Shown: positions 45,464 through 54,514 of the stretch, piece after piece
Layout of the letters: each line of letters begins with the position of its first letter
Position numbering within the stretch: position 1 is the first letter of the stretch
Assembly (NCBI RefSeq): GCF_034424625.1
Contig: NZ_CP139976.1
Span: 3,348,001 to 3,412,000 of the forward strand
Source: Janthinobacterium lividum
Lineage (GTDB): Bacteria; Pseudomonadota; Gammaproteobacteria; Burkholderiales; Burkholderiaceae_D
Direction of reading: 5' to 3'
DNA length: 64,000 nt
Translations under genes and position numbers: made by a program
The notes under the pieces: generated by a model
Databases searched by the model: none
Told to the model about the DNA's origin: nothing
Seen by the model: only the letters and a program-made list of their open reading frames with translations

Positions 45464-45788
45464 CTTTCTGGGCGGACTCGCGCCAAGCCGGATTTGCGCA
45501 ACAATTCCAGCCGGCTTTGTTGCGCAAATAGACGAGGACGCCGACCGGCAGTCATTTTTCAGCGACTCCGTCACTCGATTCATGCGGGCCACCGTCGTCT
45601 TCGGGGCGGAACCTGCCCGCCCGGAAGCGCTCACGCCCGCCAATGCGCACCGCAACTCATCCGGGAAAATGACCGCCCATGACTGATATCCGACTGCCTG
45701 TCGCAATCCTGCATGGTGGCCGGGCAGGGTGACGTATCGTCAACTTTTCCTTCCTGACATCCGTCAACCACCATTGAAAGAAGCGTTC
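45464..45788. other. 325-bp intergenic region
   Basis: No gene is visible. It holds an inverted repeat at 45492-45529 (listed separately). The remainder has no obvious promoter; only a weak GAAAG precedes the next start at 45789. Confidence 0.5.
45492..45529. repeat. 13-bp perfect inverted repeat, IS-end-like or terminator
   Basis: ATTTGCGCAACAA (45492-45504) and TTGTTGCGCAAAT (45517-45529) are exact reverse complements with a 12-base spacer. The right arm, preceded by GGCT, resembles terminal repeats of IS5-group elements (GGCTTTGTTGCGCAA-type). The arrangement is like two outward ends brought together. It lies 29 bp after a stop codon and has no T run, so it could also act as a stem-loop at the mRNA end. 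Confidence 0.45.
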
Positions 45789-47528
45789 ATGCGAGTTCAT
45801 TCCCTGGCAGTCATCGTTACCCTGTTGTTCGCAAGCGGTGTCCAGGCGGACGCATTGGACGACATCATCAAAGCCGAAATGAAGATGCGGCAAATTCCCG
45901 GCCTATCGCTTGCCATCATCGAGAACGGCAAGATTGTCAGGGCGCAAGGGTACGGTGTCACGGAAAAGGGCGGCAAGACGCCGGTCAGCCCGCACACACT
46001 GTTCCAGGCCGGTTCGGTCAGCAAACCGGTCGCCGCGCTGGGCGCGCTGCACCTGGTAGAGCAAGGCAAGCTTGCCCTTGACGAAGACGTCAATACCAGG
46101 CTGCTCACGTGGAAGCTGCCGGACAGCACCCTGGCGGCCGAACAGAAGGTGACCCTGCGCAGGTTGCTAAGCCATAACGCCGGGCTGACCGTGCACGGCT
46201 TCCCCGGCTACGCCAGCAATGCGCCATTACCCGGCGTGGTCCAGGTGCTCGACGGGGAGAAACCCGCGAATACCGCAGCCATTCGCGTTGACATTGTTCC
46301 AGGCAGCAAGGTGCGTTACTCCGGTGGCGGTTATACCGTCATGCAGCAAATGGTGGCCGACGTGAGCGGCCAGGCGTTTCCCGATTACATGCGCGACGCC
46401 GTCCTCAAGCCCTTGGGCATGCAGGAGAGCTCCTATCTGCAACCGCCGCCAGCCGAGCGCGCGCGCCTGAATGCCAGCGGCCACCTTGCCGATCGCAGCA
46501 TGGTGGTCGGCCGCTGGCATGTGTATCCAGAAATGGCGGCGGCCGGTCTATGGACCAACGCATCGGACCTGGCGCGCTTCGCCATCGGCGTGCAGCAATC
46601 CCTGGCCGGCACGTCCAACCCGCTCATCTCGGCAGCCTTGACGCAACAGATGCTGACCCCGCAAATAGAGAACGCGGGCCTGGGCGTCTTCCTGCACGGC
46701 AGCGGCAGCGCGCAACGCTTTTCGCACGGCGGGCGCGACGAAGGCTTCGATACCTTGCTGACGGCATTTTCCCGGACAGGCCAGGGTGCCGTGATCATGA
46801 TTAACGCGAACGACAATTCCCGCATGATGGACCGCCTGACCGCCGCCATCGGCCGCGCCTATCGCTGGCTGGATGCCGACCACGACGTGTTGCGCAAGCA
46901 CCCCGCCGTCAACATCGATGCCAGGGAACTCATCCGCTACACGGGCCGCTACGAGCTGGCGAACAACACGATGGGCACCTTCGATATGCAGGATGGCCGG
47001 CTGCGCAGCATTTCCGATGGCTTGCCCGACGAAGTGTTCGTGCCCGTCGGCCCACAGCGCTTCCATTCGACGTCGCGCAATTGCGAACTGGCTTTTGCCG
47101 TCGATGCACAAGGAGAGGTGACTGACGTTGTCGTGACGACCAAAGACAAGGTCAATACGGCGCCGCGCATCGGCCCGCTGATGCGCACGGTCAAAGCCCG
47201 CACCGACCCCAATCCTGCGCGTACCCGGAATATACAGGCCGTGCTTGCCGACATTGCGCGTGGCGGCAGCGCCTTGGCCAACTCGGCATTCGCCACAGCT
47301 GGCATCAAACGCAATTTTGGCACACAGGCGGTAGGCGAACTGGCCCATGCAAAATCGCTGACTTTTTTGCACGAGCAGCCCGTTGCCGGCCGAGCGATCG
47401 AACGCCATGACAGCAAGGTGGACAGCATCCTTGCCTTCCGCGCCAGCGGCATCCAGCCGGCGCGCACGCTGCTGGTTTACCTGACGGCGGACGCTTTGTT
47501 TGCCGACTTCGATCTGGTGGACGACTGA
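45789..47528 (+). CDS. periplasmic class C beta-lactamase-family serine hydrolase
   Basis: The 579-residue protein has a signal peptide (MRVHSLAVIVTLLFASGVQA), then a beta-lactamase/transpeptidase-like domain: SxxK in FQAGSVSKPVAALGAL, a YSGGGYTVMQQMV second motif and RFSHGGRDEGFDTLL as the third. After about residue 380 a lipocalin-like C-terminal domain follows (INARELIRYTGRYELANNTMGTFDM-type region). This two-domain form is common in esterases and D-peptidases of unknown substrate. The start at 45789 is placed before the signal peptide. A stem CGGCGTG/CACGCCG (47534-47553) follows the stop. It is the last gene before the right arm of the polymer locus. Confidence 0.85.
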   Translation: MRVHSLAVIVTLLFASGVQADALDDIIKAEMKMRQIPGLSLAIIENGKIVRAQGYGVTEKGGKTPVSPHTLFQAGSVSKPVAALGALHLVEQGKLALDEDVNTRLLTWKLPDSTLAAEQKVTLRRLLSHNAGLTVHGFPGYASNAPLPGVVQVLDGEKPANTAAIRVDIVPGSKVRYSGGGYTVMQQMVADVSGQAFPDYMRDAVLKPLGMQESSYLQPPPAERARLNASGHLADRSMVVGRWHVYPEMAAAGLWTNASDLARFAIGVQQSLAGTSNPLISAALTQQMLTPQIENAGLGVFLHGSGSAQRFSHGGRDEGFDTLLTAFSRTGQGAVIMINANDNSRMMDRLTAAIGRAYRWLDADHDVLRKHPAVNIDARELIRYTGRYELANNTMGTFDMQDGRLRSISDGLPDEVFVPVGPQRFHSTSRNCELAFAVDAQGEVTDVVVTTKDKVNTAPRIGPLMRTVKARTDPNPARTRNIQAVLADIARGGSALANSAFATAGIKRNFGTQAVGELAHAKSLTFLHEQPVAGRAIERHDSKVDSILAFRASGIQPARTLLVYLTADALFADFDLVDD

Positions 47529-47673
47529 ACGCCCGGCGTGCCAAGACACGCCGACGATGCGCTGTGGTTCGAGAAGTGCTTGAACACGGAGCTGGAGCTG
47601 TAGGCCAGTAGAACTGGACCGGCATGACCGCCTGGTGAACAGGAAATGTATGATATCGCTGAAGGCCGCCGTG

Positions 47674-50109
47674 CTAGGCGACTTTGCTGAGCACATAGCG
47701 GTATTTCCCCGACGCCTCCGCCGCTATTTCTTCGACTTCCTCGATGGCGATGTCCACCTGTGCGCCCAGCCTGGCCTGGAAGCCGGTGACGATGGCGACG
47801 CGGGTGGTGGCGTCCAGGCGGGGCAGGCAGACCAGCAGCACGCGCGTGCGCAGCAGGGATTCCTGGATGATCTTGAAGCTGCGCACTTGCGGCAGTTCGC
47901 GCACGATGTAGACGAGGGCCAGGCCGTGCATGACGGTGCCGTCCACGGCGGTCAGAAAATCCGTGCTGCGTCCTTCGATTTTTTGCAGCAGGGGCAGGCC
48001 GCGTCCGCAGGCGCACGGTTCTGCACCCAGCGCGCCCACGTCGCCCGTGGCGTAGCGGATGAACGGGTAGTCCTGCGTGGCCAGGTGGGTGACGACGATG
48101 TCGCCCGTGGCCCCTGGCGGCAGCGGCTGGCCATTGCCATCAAGGATTTCCACGATGATGTCTTCGGCCGTGATGTGCATGCCGCCTTCCGGGCATTCGT
48201 GGGCGATGAAGCCCGCGTCGCGCCCGCCGTAGCCGTTCGCCACGGGGCAGCCGAAGGCGGCGGCGATCTGCGCGCGCTGCTCGTCGTACAGGCGTTCGGC
48301 CGTGACGAACGCCACTTTTACGCCCAGGCCGTCGAGCGGCAGGTCGCGCGCGCTGGCGTGGCTGGCGATGCGGCACAGGGCCGACGGATAGCCGAACAGC
48401 ATGCGCGGACGCCAGCGGCGCAACTGCCTGACATAGCCATCGAGGCGCGCGGGCGACATGGCAAACGCAGGCAGCAGGGTGGTGCGCAACAGCGCGTCGC
48501 GCAGGCGGCGCACGCGGTCTTGCGCGTGCAGCTCGATGGGCGAACCCCACAACACGGCTTCGCGGTCGCCGATGTCGACGCCCCACCAGCGCGTGGCGCG
48601 CCACTTGGCGGCGATGTCGTGGCTGACCCTGCGCCGTCCCAGGAAAAACTGCAGCGGCTCGCCGCTGGAGCCACCCGTGGCGAACGGCCGCAAGCCCACG
48701 GCGCGGGCCGACTTGAAGCTGTCGCGCGCGGCGGCGATATCGCCCTTGCGCAGCAGCGGCAGGCGCGACAGATCGCTCAGTTGCCTGAGCTGGCCGGGAT
48801 CGAAACCGCTGCGGGCGAACAGCGCCCGGTAATGCGGCACGTGATCGGCCGCGTGGCGCAGCAGCGCGCGCAGGCGCGCCAGCTGCCACGCTTCCAGCTG
48901 CTGCGCGCTCCACCATTGCGAGCGTTCCAGCCGATGCAGCAGGCGCGCGCTGTGGTGGCCCTTGCACCATTCATGCAGGGGGAATAGCCAGCGGGCGACG
49001 CAGCGCGTGTAGGCGCCGGGGCGCGGTGCGGCGCGGATGCGGCGGTAGTGCGCGGCCAGTCTGGGCGCGATGCCGGGCCAGCCGAAGGTGGCGGCCTGCG
49101 CCAGGCCCGCGTCTGCCATGGCCCGCGCACGGGGCGGGTCGCGCAGCAGCGCCAGGATGGCCTGCGCCATGGCCGGCGCCTCGCCGGGCGGCACCAGCAG
49201 CGCCGTCACGCCATCCTGCAGCAGGGCGGGGATGCCGCCCACGTTGGTGCTGACGACGGGCACGCCGCAGGCCAGCGCTTCGAGCACGGAATTGGGCATG
49301 TTGTCGGCCAGGCTGGGATTGAGGACGATGTCGCTGGCCTGGTACAGGGCCGGCATGGCGGCATTGTCGACGTGGCCGGCAAAGCGCACGGCATCTTTCA
49401 CGCCGAGGGAGCTGGCCAGACGCGCCAGCGCCGCGCGCTGCGGCCCGCCGCCGGCCAGCACCAGGCGCGCCGCGGGAAAAGCCTCGCGCACGATGGCGAA
49501 GGCGCGCACGGCGCTGGCGTTGTCGTACAGGCTTTCCAGGTGGCGCGCCACGAGGATGCACGGGCCGTCCCCGGGCGGCGCACGTGGCGCAGCCGGCGCA
49601 AAGCGCTGCAAGTCCACCACGTTTGGCACGATGTGGGCCGTATGGCCATATTGCTCGAAGATGCCGGCCAGGTAGGCCGAGGGCACGACGATGGCGCTGG
49701 CGCGGCGCAGGCTGAACGCCACCAGGCGCGGCGAGCGGGCGAAGAAGGCGGCCGCTTCGCCGCCCCGGTAATTGAGCAGGGCAGGCTTGCCTTTCAGGCT
49801 GGCGATCCACAGCGCGGGCGCTGCCTGCAAATGCCAGGACCAGCCGGAATTGGCCATGATGTGGAACAGGTCGACCGTATTGGCCGTGCGCCACAGGCGC
49901 CACAGCAGCAGGGGCAGGCGCAGCGCGGCGCGCAGGTAGCGGATGCGCGCCAGCCAGGGCGGCAGCGCGGGGCCGTTGACGGCCAGCAGCTGCACTTGCG
50001 CGCCATCGTCGCGCAGCTTGCGCGCCAGTTGCGCCGTCTGATTCGCCATGCCGCCGGCCGGCGGCGGCAGCGGACCGACCAGCGCGATGCGCAGGCCCGT
50101 GAAGATCAT
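47674..50109 (-). CDS. GT4 glycosyltransferase fused to CapK-like (phenylacetate-CoA ligase family) domain
   Basis: The 811-residue protein contains two domains. Residues 1 to about 370 are a GT4 enzyme: IALVGPLPPPAGGMANQTAQLARKL, HIVPNVVDLQRF, LVLAGGGPQRAAL, and a donor loop LADNMPNSVLEALACGVPVVSTN. Residues about 400-811 resemble CapK and phenylacetate-CoA ligases: LRPFATGGSSGEPLQFFLGRR, FGYPSALCRIASHA, VANGYGGRDAGFIAHECPEGGMHI, VTHLATQDYPFIRYATGDVG, GRSTDFLTAVDG. The pair would couple sugar transfer with activation of a carboxylate or acyl group. It ends the long leftward operon; its start overlaps the next glycosyltransferase stop (ATGA). Confidence 0.88.
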   Translation of the reverse strand: MIFTGLRIALVGPLPPPAGGMANQTAQLARKLRDDGAQVQLLAVNGPALPPWLARIRYLRAALRLPLLLWRLWRTANTVDLFHIMANSGWSWHLQAAPALWIASLKGKPALLNYRGGEAAAFFARSPRLVAFSLRRASAIVVPSAYLAGIFEQYGHTAHIVPNVVDLQRFAPAAPRAPPGDGPCILVARHLESLYDNASAVRAFAIVREAFPAARLVLAGGGPQRAALARLASSLGVKDAVRFAGHVDNAAMPALYQASDIVLNPSLADNMPNSVLEALACGVPVVSTNVGGIPALLQDGVTALLVPPGEAPAMAQAILALLRDPPRARAMADAGLAQAATFGWPGIAPRLAAHYRRIRAAPRPGAYTRCVARWLFPLHEWCKGHHSARLLHRLERSQWWSAQQLEAWQLARLRALLRHAADHVPHYRALFARSGFDPGQLRQLSDLSRLPLLRKGDIAAARDSFKSARAVGLRPFATGGSSGEPLQFFLGRRRVSHDIAAKWRATRWWGVDIGDREAVLWGSPIELHAQDRVRRLRDALLRTTLLPAFAMSPARLDGYVRQLRRWRPRMLFGYPSALCRIASHASARDLPLDGLGVKVAFVTAERLYDEQRAQIAAAFGCPVANGYGGRDAGFIAHECPEGGMHITAEDIIVEILDGNGQPLPPGATGDIVVTHLATQDYPFIRYATGDVGALGAEPCACGRGLPLLQKIEGRSTDFLTAVDGTVMHGLALVYIVRELPQVRSFKIIQESLLRTRVLLVCLPRLDATTRVAIVTGFQARLGAQVDIAIEEVEEIAAEASGKYRYVLSKVA

Positions 50110-51344
50110 GGCATGACTCCGGCCGCATTCACCGCCATGCGGGCCGCCGCCACGCGCGCATACACGGGCGCATAGCGGCCCACGCTGGCACCCCAGCTGC
50201 GCTCCGTCTCGACGAAGGCGCGCGCCTGGCGCCGCAGCGCGGGCCAGCTGGCAGGCGCCAGCAGCAAAGCCAGTATGGCTTGCGCCAGCGCCTCGGCGTC
50301 GCCGGCGCGAAACAGCATGCCCGTCTTGCCATGCTCGACCAGTTCGCGGTGGCCGCCCACGTCGGACGCCACCACCAGGCGGCCCTGGGCCATCGCTTCG
50401 AGCGGTTTCAAGGGCGTCACCAGCTCCGTCAGGCGCATGGGCAGGCGCGGATACACGCAGATGTCGACCAGCTGATAATAGGCGGCCACCTGCGCATGCG
50501 GTACTCTGCCCGCGAAGACCACCGCGTGGGCTATGCCCAGTTGCGCCGCCAGCACCTGCAGCGCCGCTTCCTGCGGCCCGCCGCCGGCCAGCAGCAGCCG
50601 CAATGCCGGCTGCGCCGCCAGCAGGCGCGGCATGGCGCGCAGCAGCAGGGCAAGTCCTTCGTAGGCATAGAACGAGCCGATGAAGCCGAGAACCAGATGG
50701 CCGTGCAGGCCCAGTTTATGCGCCAGCCACAGGTCGCCGGACGCCGTGACGCTGAAGGCGCCCGCATCGACGGCGTTCGGAATCACGGTGATTTTATGCG
50801 CGGGCACGCCGCGCGCGCACAGCTCGCGCCGCAAGCCGTCGCAGATGGTGGTGACGGCATCGGCGCGGCGCAGCGCGTAGGTTTCCAGCGCGCGCGTGAG
50901 CCGGTAGCGCAGGCCGCCGGGCCGGCTGCTGCCATGGTCGGCCGCCGCGTCTTCCCAGAAGGCGCGCACTTCATACACGACGGGGATGCCCAGCGCGCGG
51001 CCCGCGTTGAGGGCCGCGATGGCGTTCAGGGCCGGCGAATGCGCATGCAGGATGTCGGGCTTGATCCGCTGCGCCAGCCGGCGCAGGCGCACGGCCAGGC
51101 CGATGATGACAGCCGCTTGCCGCAGCACGGGCAGGCGCGCCCACCAGCGTGCATCGGGCGCCGTGCGGTAGAAATGCCAGCCGTCGACCAGCTGCTGCGC
51201 GCCATCCGACGGTCCCTGCTTGGCACTGGTGAGCTGCATGGTGTGCCAGCCCAGCGCGCGCTGCTGCCGCAGGATGGCCAGCGTGCGAAAGGTGTAGCCG
51301 CTGTGCAGGGGCAGCGAGTGGTCGAGGATGTGCAGGATGCGCAT
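50106..51344 (-). CDS. exosortase A-associated GT4 glycosyltransferase (Daro_2409-like family)
   Basis: The 412-residue enzyme begins MRILHILDHSLPLHSGYTFR, a start highly characteristic of one exosortase A-associated glycosyltransferase family. It has ILHAHSPALNAIAALNAGRALGIPVVYEVRAFWEDAA, VIPNAVDAGAF, LLLAGGGPQEAALQ and the donor region PLKPLEAMAQGRLVVASDVGGHREL, in which KPLEAMA replaces the usual EGF-EAMA. It is a cytoplasmic sugar transferase of the polymer pathway. Four bases separate its start from the amidotransferase stop. Confidence 0.9.
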   Translation of the reverse strand: MRILHILDHSLPLHSGYTFRTLAILRQQRALGWHTMQLTSAKQGPSDGAQQLVDGWHFYRTAPDARWWARLPVLRQAAVIIGLAVRLRRLAQRIKPDILHAHSPALNAIAALNAGRALGIPVVYEVRAFWEDAAADHGSSRPGGLRYRLTRALETYALRRADAVTTICDGLRRELCARGVPAHKITVIPNAVDAGAFSVTASGDLWLAHKLGLHGHLVLGFIGSFYAYEGLALLLRAMPRLLAAQPALRLLLAGGGPQEAALQVLAAQLGIAHAVVFAGRVPHAQVAAYYQLVDICVYPRLPMRLTELVTPLKPLEAMAQGRLVVASDVGGHRELVEHGKTGMLFRAGDAEALAQAILALLLAPASWPALRRQARAFVETERSWGASVGRYAPVYARVAAARMAVNAAGVMP

Positions 51345-51348
51345 GGCG

Positions 51349-53301
51349 TCACTCCATGGCCATGGCCGGCGCGGGCGCCGGCGCCTGGCGGCCATCGACG
51401 GGCAGCACCTGGCGCAGGAACGCTTCGAACATCAGCAGCGACCACAGGGGCGCGCTGTAGTCGCGCCGCCCGCTCGCGTGCTGTTCCAGCAGCAGGCGCA
51501 CGTAGTCCATGTCGAACAGGCCGCATTGCGCCAGGGTGGGACCGAGCAGCCGTTGCTGCAGGCGCTGGCGCAGCGGGCCGCGCAGCCAGTCGGCCAGCGG
51601 CACCGAAAAGCCCATCTTCTGGCGGTACAGCAGGCTGTCCGGCAGCAGCGGGCGCAGGGCTTTTTTCAGCAGGTACTTGCCTTCGCCGCGCCGCAGCTTG
51701 AACTGCGGCGGCAGGCCGGACATCCACGCCACCAGTTCGTGGTCGAGCAGCGGCGAGCGCACTTCCAGCGCATGCGCCATGCTGGCCCGGTCGACCTTCG
51801 TGAGGATGTCGCCGGGCAGGTAGGTTTTCAAGTCCAGGTACTGCACCTGCGACAGCGGATCCTGCGCGGGACTGGCCAGCGCGTGGCGGCGCAGCACTTC
51901 GACGGCGCGGTAGCCGTGCAGGCTGCGCCGCATCTCGGGGCTGAACAGGCGCGCGCGCATGGCGTCGCCCAGCAGGCTGACGCCGTGAAAATACGCGTCC
52001 GTCGTGTCGCGCGCCAGGCCTTCGAAGGTGGTCTTGGCGCGCAGGAAGCGGGGCGCCCAGTCGGCCTTCGGGTACCACCGCCCCAGGGTGCCGAACAGCG
52101 ACTGGCGCAGGCCGGCCGGCAGCAGCGGATCCATCGCCTTGCGCACTTTTTCCTCGCGCGTGTGCAGGCGGTAGCGGCGGTAGCCGGCCAGGCTTTCATC
52201 GCCGCCGTCGCCCGACAGGGCCACCGTGACCCGCTGGCGCGCCAGTTGGCAGACGCGGTAGGTCGGCATGGCGGAACTGTCGGCGAACGGTTCGTCGTAC
52301 AGGTTGGCCAGCAGGTCGATCAGCTCGAAGTCGTCCTGCCCGACCTGGCGCGCGTGGTGCGCCGTGGCGTAGCGGCGCGCCACCAGGTCGGCGTAGCGCG
52401 CTTCGTTGTACGCCGGGTCGCCGAACGAGATGGAACACGTGTTGACGGGCGTGGCGCTGGCCCCGGCCATCAGCGCCACGACGGCGCTCGAATCGACGCC
52501 GCCTGACAGGAAGGCCCCCAGCGGTACTTCGGCCACCATGCGGAGGCGCACGGCTTCGCGCAGGCGCGCCAGCAATTCGTCGGCCGCCTGCGCCTCGCTG
52601 GCGGGCGGATTCGGCGTGAACGGGATGTCCCAGTACGATTGCGGCGCGGGCAGCGGCTGGCCGGCGCGAATCGACAGCGTATGCCCGGGCGGGAGCTTGC
52701 GCGCGTGCTGGAAGATGCTGCGCGGCTCGGGCACGTAGCCGTACGCGAAATATTCTTCCACGGCCAGCGGGTCGAGCGCGCGCGGCATGGCCGGATGCGC
52801 GAGCAGGGCCTTCAGTTCGGAGCCGAACAGCAGGGTGCCGTCCTGCGCCTCGCCGTAGTACAGGGGTTTGACGCCCAGGCGGTCGCGCGCCAGGAACAGC
52901 AGGTGGCGGCGGCGGTCCCACAGGGCGAAGGCGAACATGCCGCGCAGGCGCTGCACGCATTGCTCGCCCCATTGCTCCCAGGCGTGGACGATGACTTCCG
53001 TGTCGCTGCTGGTGCGGAAGGGGTGGCCGAACTGGCGCAGTTCCGCCATCAGGCTGCGATAGTTATAGATTTCGCCATTGAAGACGATGGCGATGCTGCG
53101 GTCGGCGTTGAACAGCGGCTGCTGGCCGCTGGCCAGGTCGATCACGGACAGGCGCCGGTGCGCCAGGCCCAGTCCCGGCTCGCGGTGCAAGCCCCCTTCG
53201 TCCGGCCCCCGGTGGCGCAGGCTGTGGTTCATGCGCGCCAGCAGCAGCACGTCGATGTCGCGCTGGCCCTGCAAATCAAAGATGCCGCTGATGCCGCACA
53301 T
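51349..53301 (-). CDS. exosortase A-associated amidotransferase 1 (asparagine synthase family)
   Basis: The 650-residue protein starts MCGISGIFDLQG, giving the N-terminal Cys2 nucleophile of class II glutamine amidotransferases, with RHRGPDEGG and NGEIYNYRSLMAEL completing the glutaminase site. The synthetase domain has the PP-loop FLSGGVDSSAVVALM near 260, and ALSGDGGDESLAGYRRY. It would transfer ammonia from glutamine to a carboxylate activated with ATP, probably on a sugar acid or a substituent of the exopolysaccharide. Unlike the paralogue at 28116, all N-terminal residues are canonical. Confidence 0.92.
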   Translation of the reverse strand: MCGISGIFDLQGQRDIDVLLLARMNHSLRHRGPDEGGLHREPGLGLAHRRLSVIDLASGQQPLFNADRSIAIVFNGEIYNYRSLMAELRQFGHPFRTSSDTEVIVHAWEQWGEQCVQRLRGMFAFALWDRRRHLLFLARDRLGVKPLYYGEAQDGTLLFGSELKALLAHPAMPRALDPLAVEEYFAYGYVPEPRSIFQHARKLPPGHTLSIRAGQPLPAPQSYWDIPFTPNPPASEAQAADELLARLREAVRLRMVAEVPLGAFLSGGVDSSAVVALMAGASATPVNTCSISFGDPAYNEARYADLVARRYATAHHARQVGQDDFELIDLLANLYDEPFADSSAMPTYRVCQLARQRVTVALSGDGGDESLAGYRRYRLHTREEKVRKAMDPLLPAGLRQSLFGTLGRWYPKADWAPRFLRAKTTFEGLARDTTDAYFHGVSLLGDAMRARLFSPEMRRSLHGYRAVEVLRRHALASPAQDPLSQVQYLDLKTYLPGDILTKVDRASMAHALEVRSPLLDHELVAWMSGLPPQFKLRRGEGKYLLKKALRPLLPDSLLYRQKMGFSVPLADWLRGPLRQRLQQRLLGPTLAQCGLFDMDYVRLLLEQHASGRRDYSAPLWSLLMFEAFLRQVLPVDGRQAPAPAPAMAME

Positions 53302-53311
53302 GGGAGGCCTT

Positions 53312-54514
53312 TCAGGGAATGGTGGACAGGGGAGAGGGCTGGCGCGCGCCCGTCAGGCGGTCGTACACGGCCAGGTAGGCGCCGGCCATGGCGGGCAGGC
53401 TGTGCTCGGCCAGCACCTGGCGCCGCCCGCGCGCGCCGTGGCGGGGGCCCAGTTCGGGCATGCTGTAATAGTCGAGCATGGCGTCGGCCAGCATCTCGGG
53501 CGACCCGGGCGGCACCAGGGTGCCGCTCCAGCCCGACTGCACCAGTTCCGCATTGCCGCCCACTTGCGTGGCGACGATGGGCAGCCCCGTCGCCATCGCT
53601 TCGAGGATGGTGTTCGAGCTGCCTTCGGCCAGAGATGGCAGCACGAACAGGTCCATGGCGCGCAGCAGTTGCGCCACGTCGTCGCGCGCGCCGGGCAGCC
53701 AGGCAAGATGGGCCACGCCGGCCTGCTGCAGCAGATCCAGGCAAGCCTGGCGGCACGGTCCGTCGCCGACGATGATCAGGCGCAGGCGCGCGCGGGCGCC
53801 CGGCTGCGCCAGCAACAGCATGAAGGCGTGCACCAGCGAGGCATGGTCCTTGACGGCCGCCATGCGGCCCACGCTGCCGATGACGAAGGCGCCATTGCAC
53901 AGGAAGCCGGGCGGACCCACGGCGGCCGGCGGGCCCAGGCGCGGATGGAATTGCACGCTGTCGACGCCATTGCCGATGTGCGACACCTGCGCGGGCGCCG
54001 CGCCGATGGCATCGACCAGCCATTGCCCCAGGTCGGCGCTGACGGCGATGAAGTGCTGCACCAGCGGCAGCATGCATTTGCGCAGCAGCCGGTATTTGCG
54101 GCGGGTACCGTGCAAGTCGCTCATGTCGCGCCCGTGTTCGCCATGCACGCGCAGGCGCACGCCGGCCAGGCAGGCCAGCAATTGCGCTTCGAGGCAGCCC
54201 AGGTTGCGCGTGTGCACGAGTGCCGGGCGCAGCTGTTTCAGCACGCGGTACAGGTGCAGGTAATGGCGCCAGTCCTTGCCTTCTCGCTTGTCCAGGCTGA
54301 TGACATCGACCCCGGGGGTGGTCAGGCGCTGGCGAAACGCGGTGGCATTCTTCATGCAGACGATGGCGTGCCGGTAGCGTTCTGGCGGTAAATGGTTGAT
54401 CAGGTTGACGAGGCCGTTTTCCAGCCCGCCCACGTCGAGCTGGTGGATCACGTGCACGATCAGGGGGGCGGCGCTGGCCGCCTGCGGGCCGCCGCGAGTG
54501 AGGTCAAGGGCCAT
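53312..54514 (-). CDS. PEP-CTERM/XrtA system-associated GT4 glycosyltransferase (stp2 type)
   Basis: The 400-residue enzyme shows LIVHVIHQLDVGGLENGLVNLINHLP near its start, RTHNLG-type RTRNLGCLEAQL (VHTRNLGCLEAQLLACLAG), GEHGRDMSDLHGTRRKYRLLRK, HIGNGVDSVQFHPR, IGSVGRMAAVKDHASLVHAF and SLAEGSSNTILEAMATGLPIVAT. This order is that of the second sugar transferase family linked to exosortase A. GGAG precedes the ATG at 54514. It overlaps the 3' end of the exosortase gene by 11 bp. Confidence 0.92.
   Translation of the reverse strand: MALDLTRGGPQAASAAPLIVHVIHQLDVGGLENGLVNLINHLPPERYRHAIVCMKNATAFRQRLTTPGVDVISLDKREGKDWRHYLHLYRVLKQLRPALVHTRNLGCLEAQLLACLAGVRLRVHGEHGRDMSDLHGTRRKYRLLRKCMLPLVQHFIAVSADLGQWLVDAIGAAPAQVSHIGNGVDSVQFHPRLGPPAAVGPPGFLCNGAFVIGSVGRMAAVKDHASLVHAFMLLLAQPGARARLRLIIVGDGPCRQACLDLLQQAGVAHLAWLPGARDDVAQLLRAMDLFVLPSLAEGSSNTILEAMATGLPIVATQVGGNAELVQSGWSGTLVPPGSPEMLADAMLDYYSMPELGPRHGARGRRQVLAEHSLPAMAGAYLAVYDRLTGARQPSPLSTIP

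Noticed and set aside
45729..45788. Upstream extension of the periplasmic serine hydrolase
   Set aside because: A clear signal peptide begins at the ATG at 45789; any upstream start would bury it.
47541..47603. Short open frame ending ...WFEKCLNTELEL-stop between the hydrolase and the CapK fusion
   Set aside because: No start codon or ribosome binding site and no recognisable family; it could be a gene remnant but cannot be supported.
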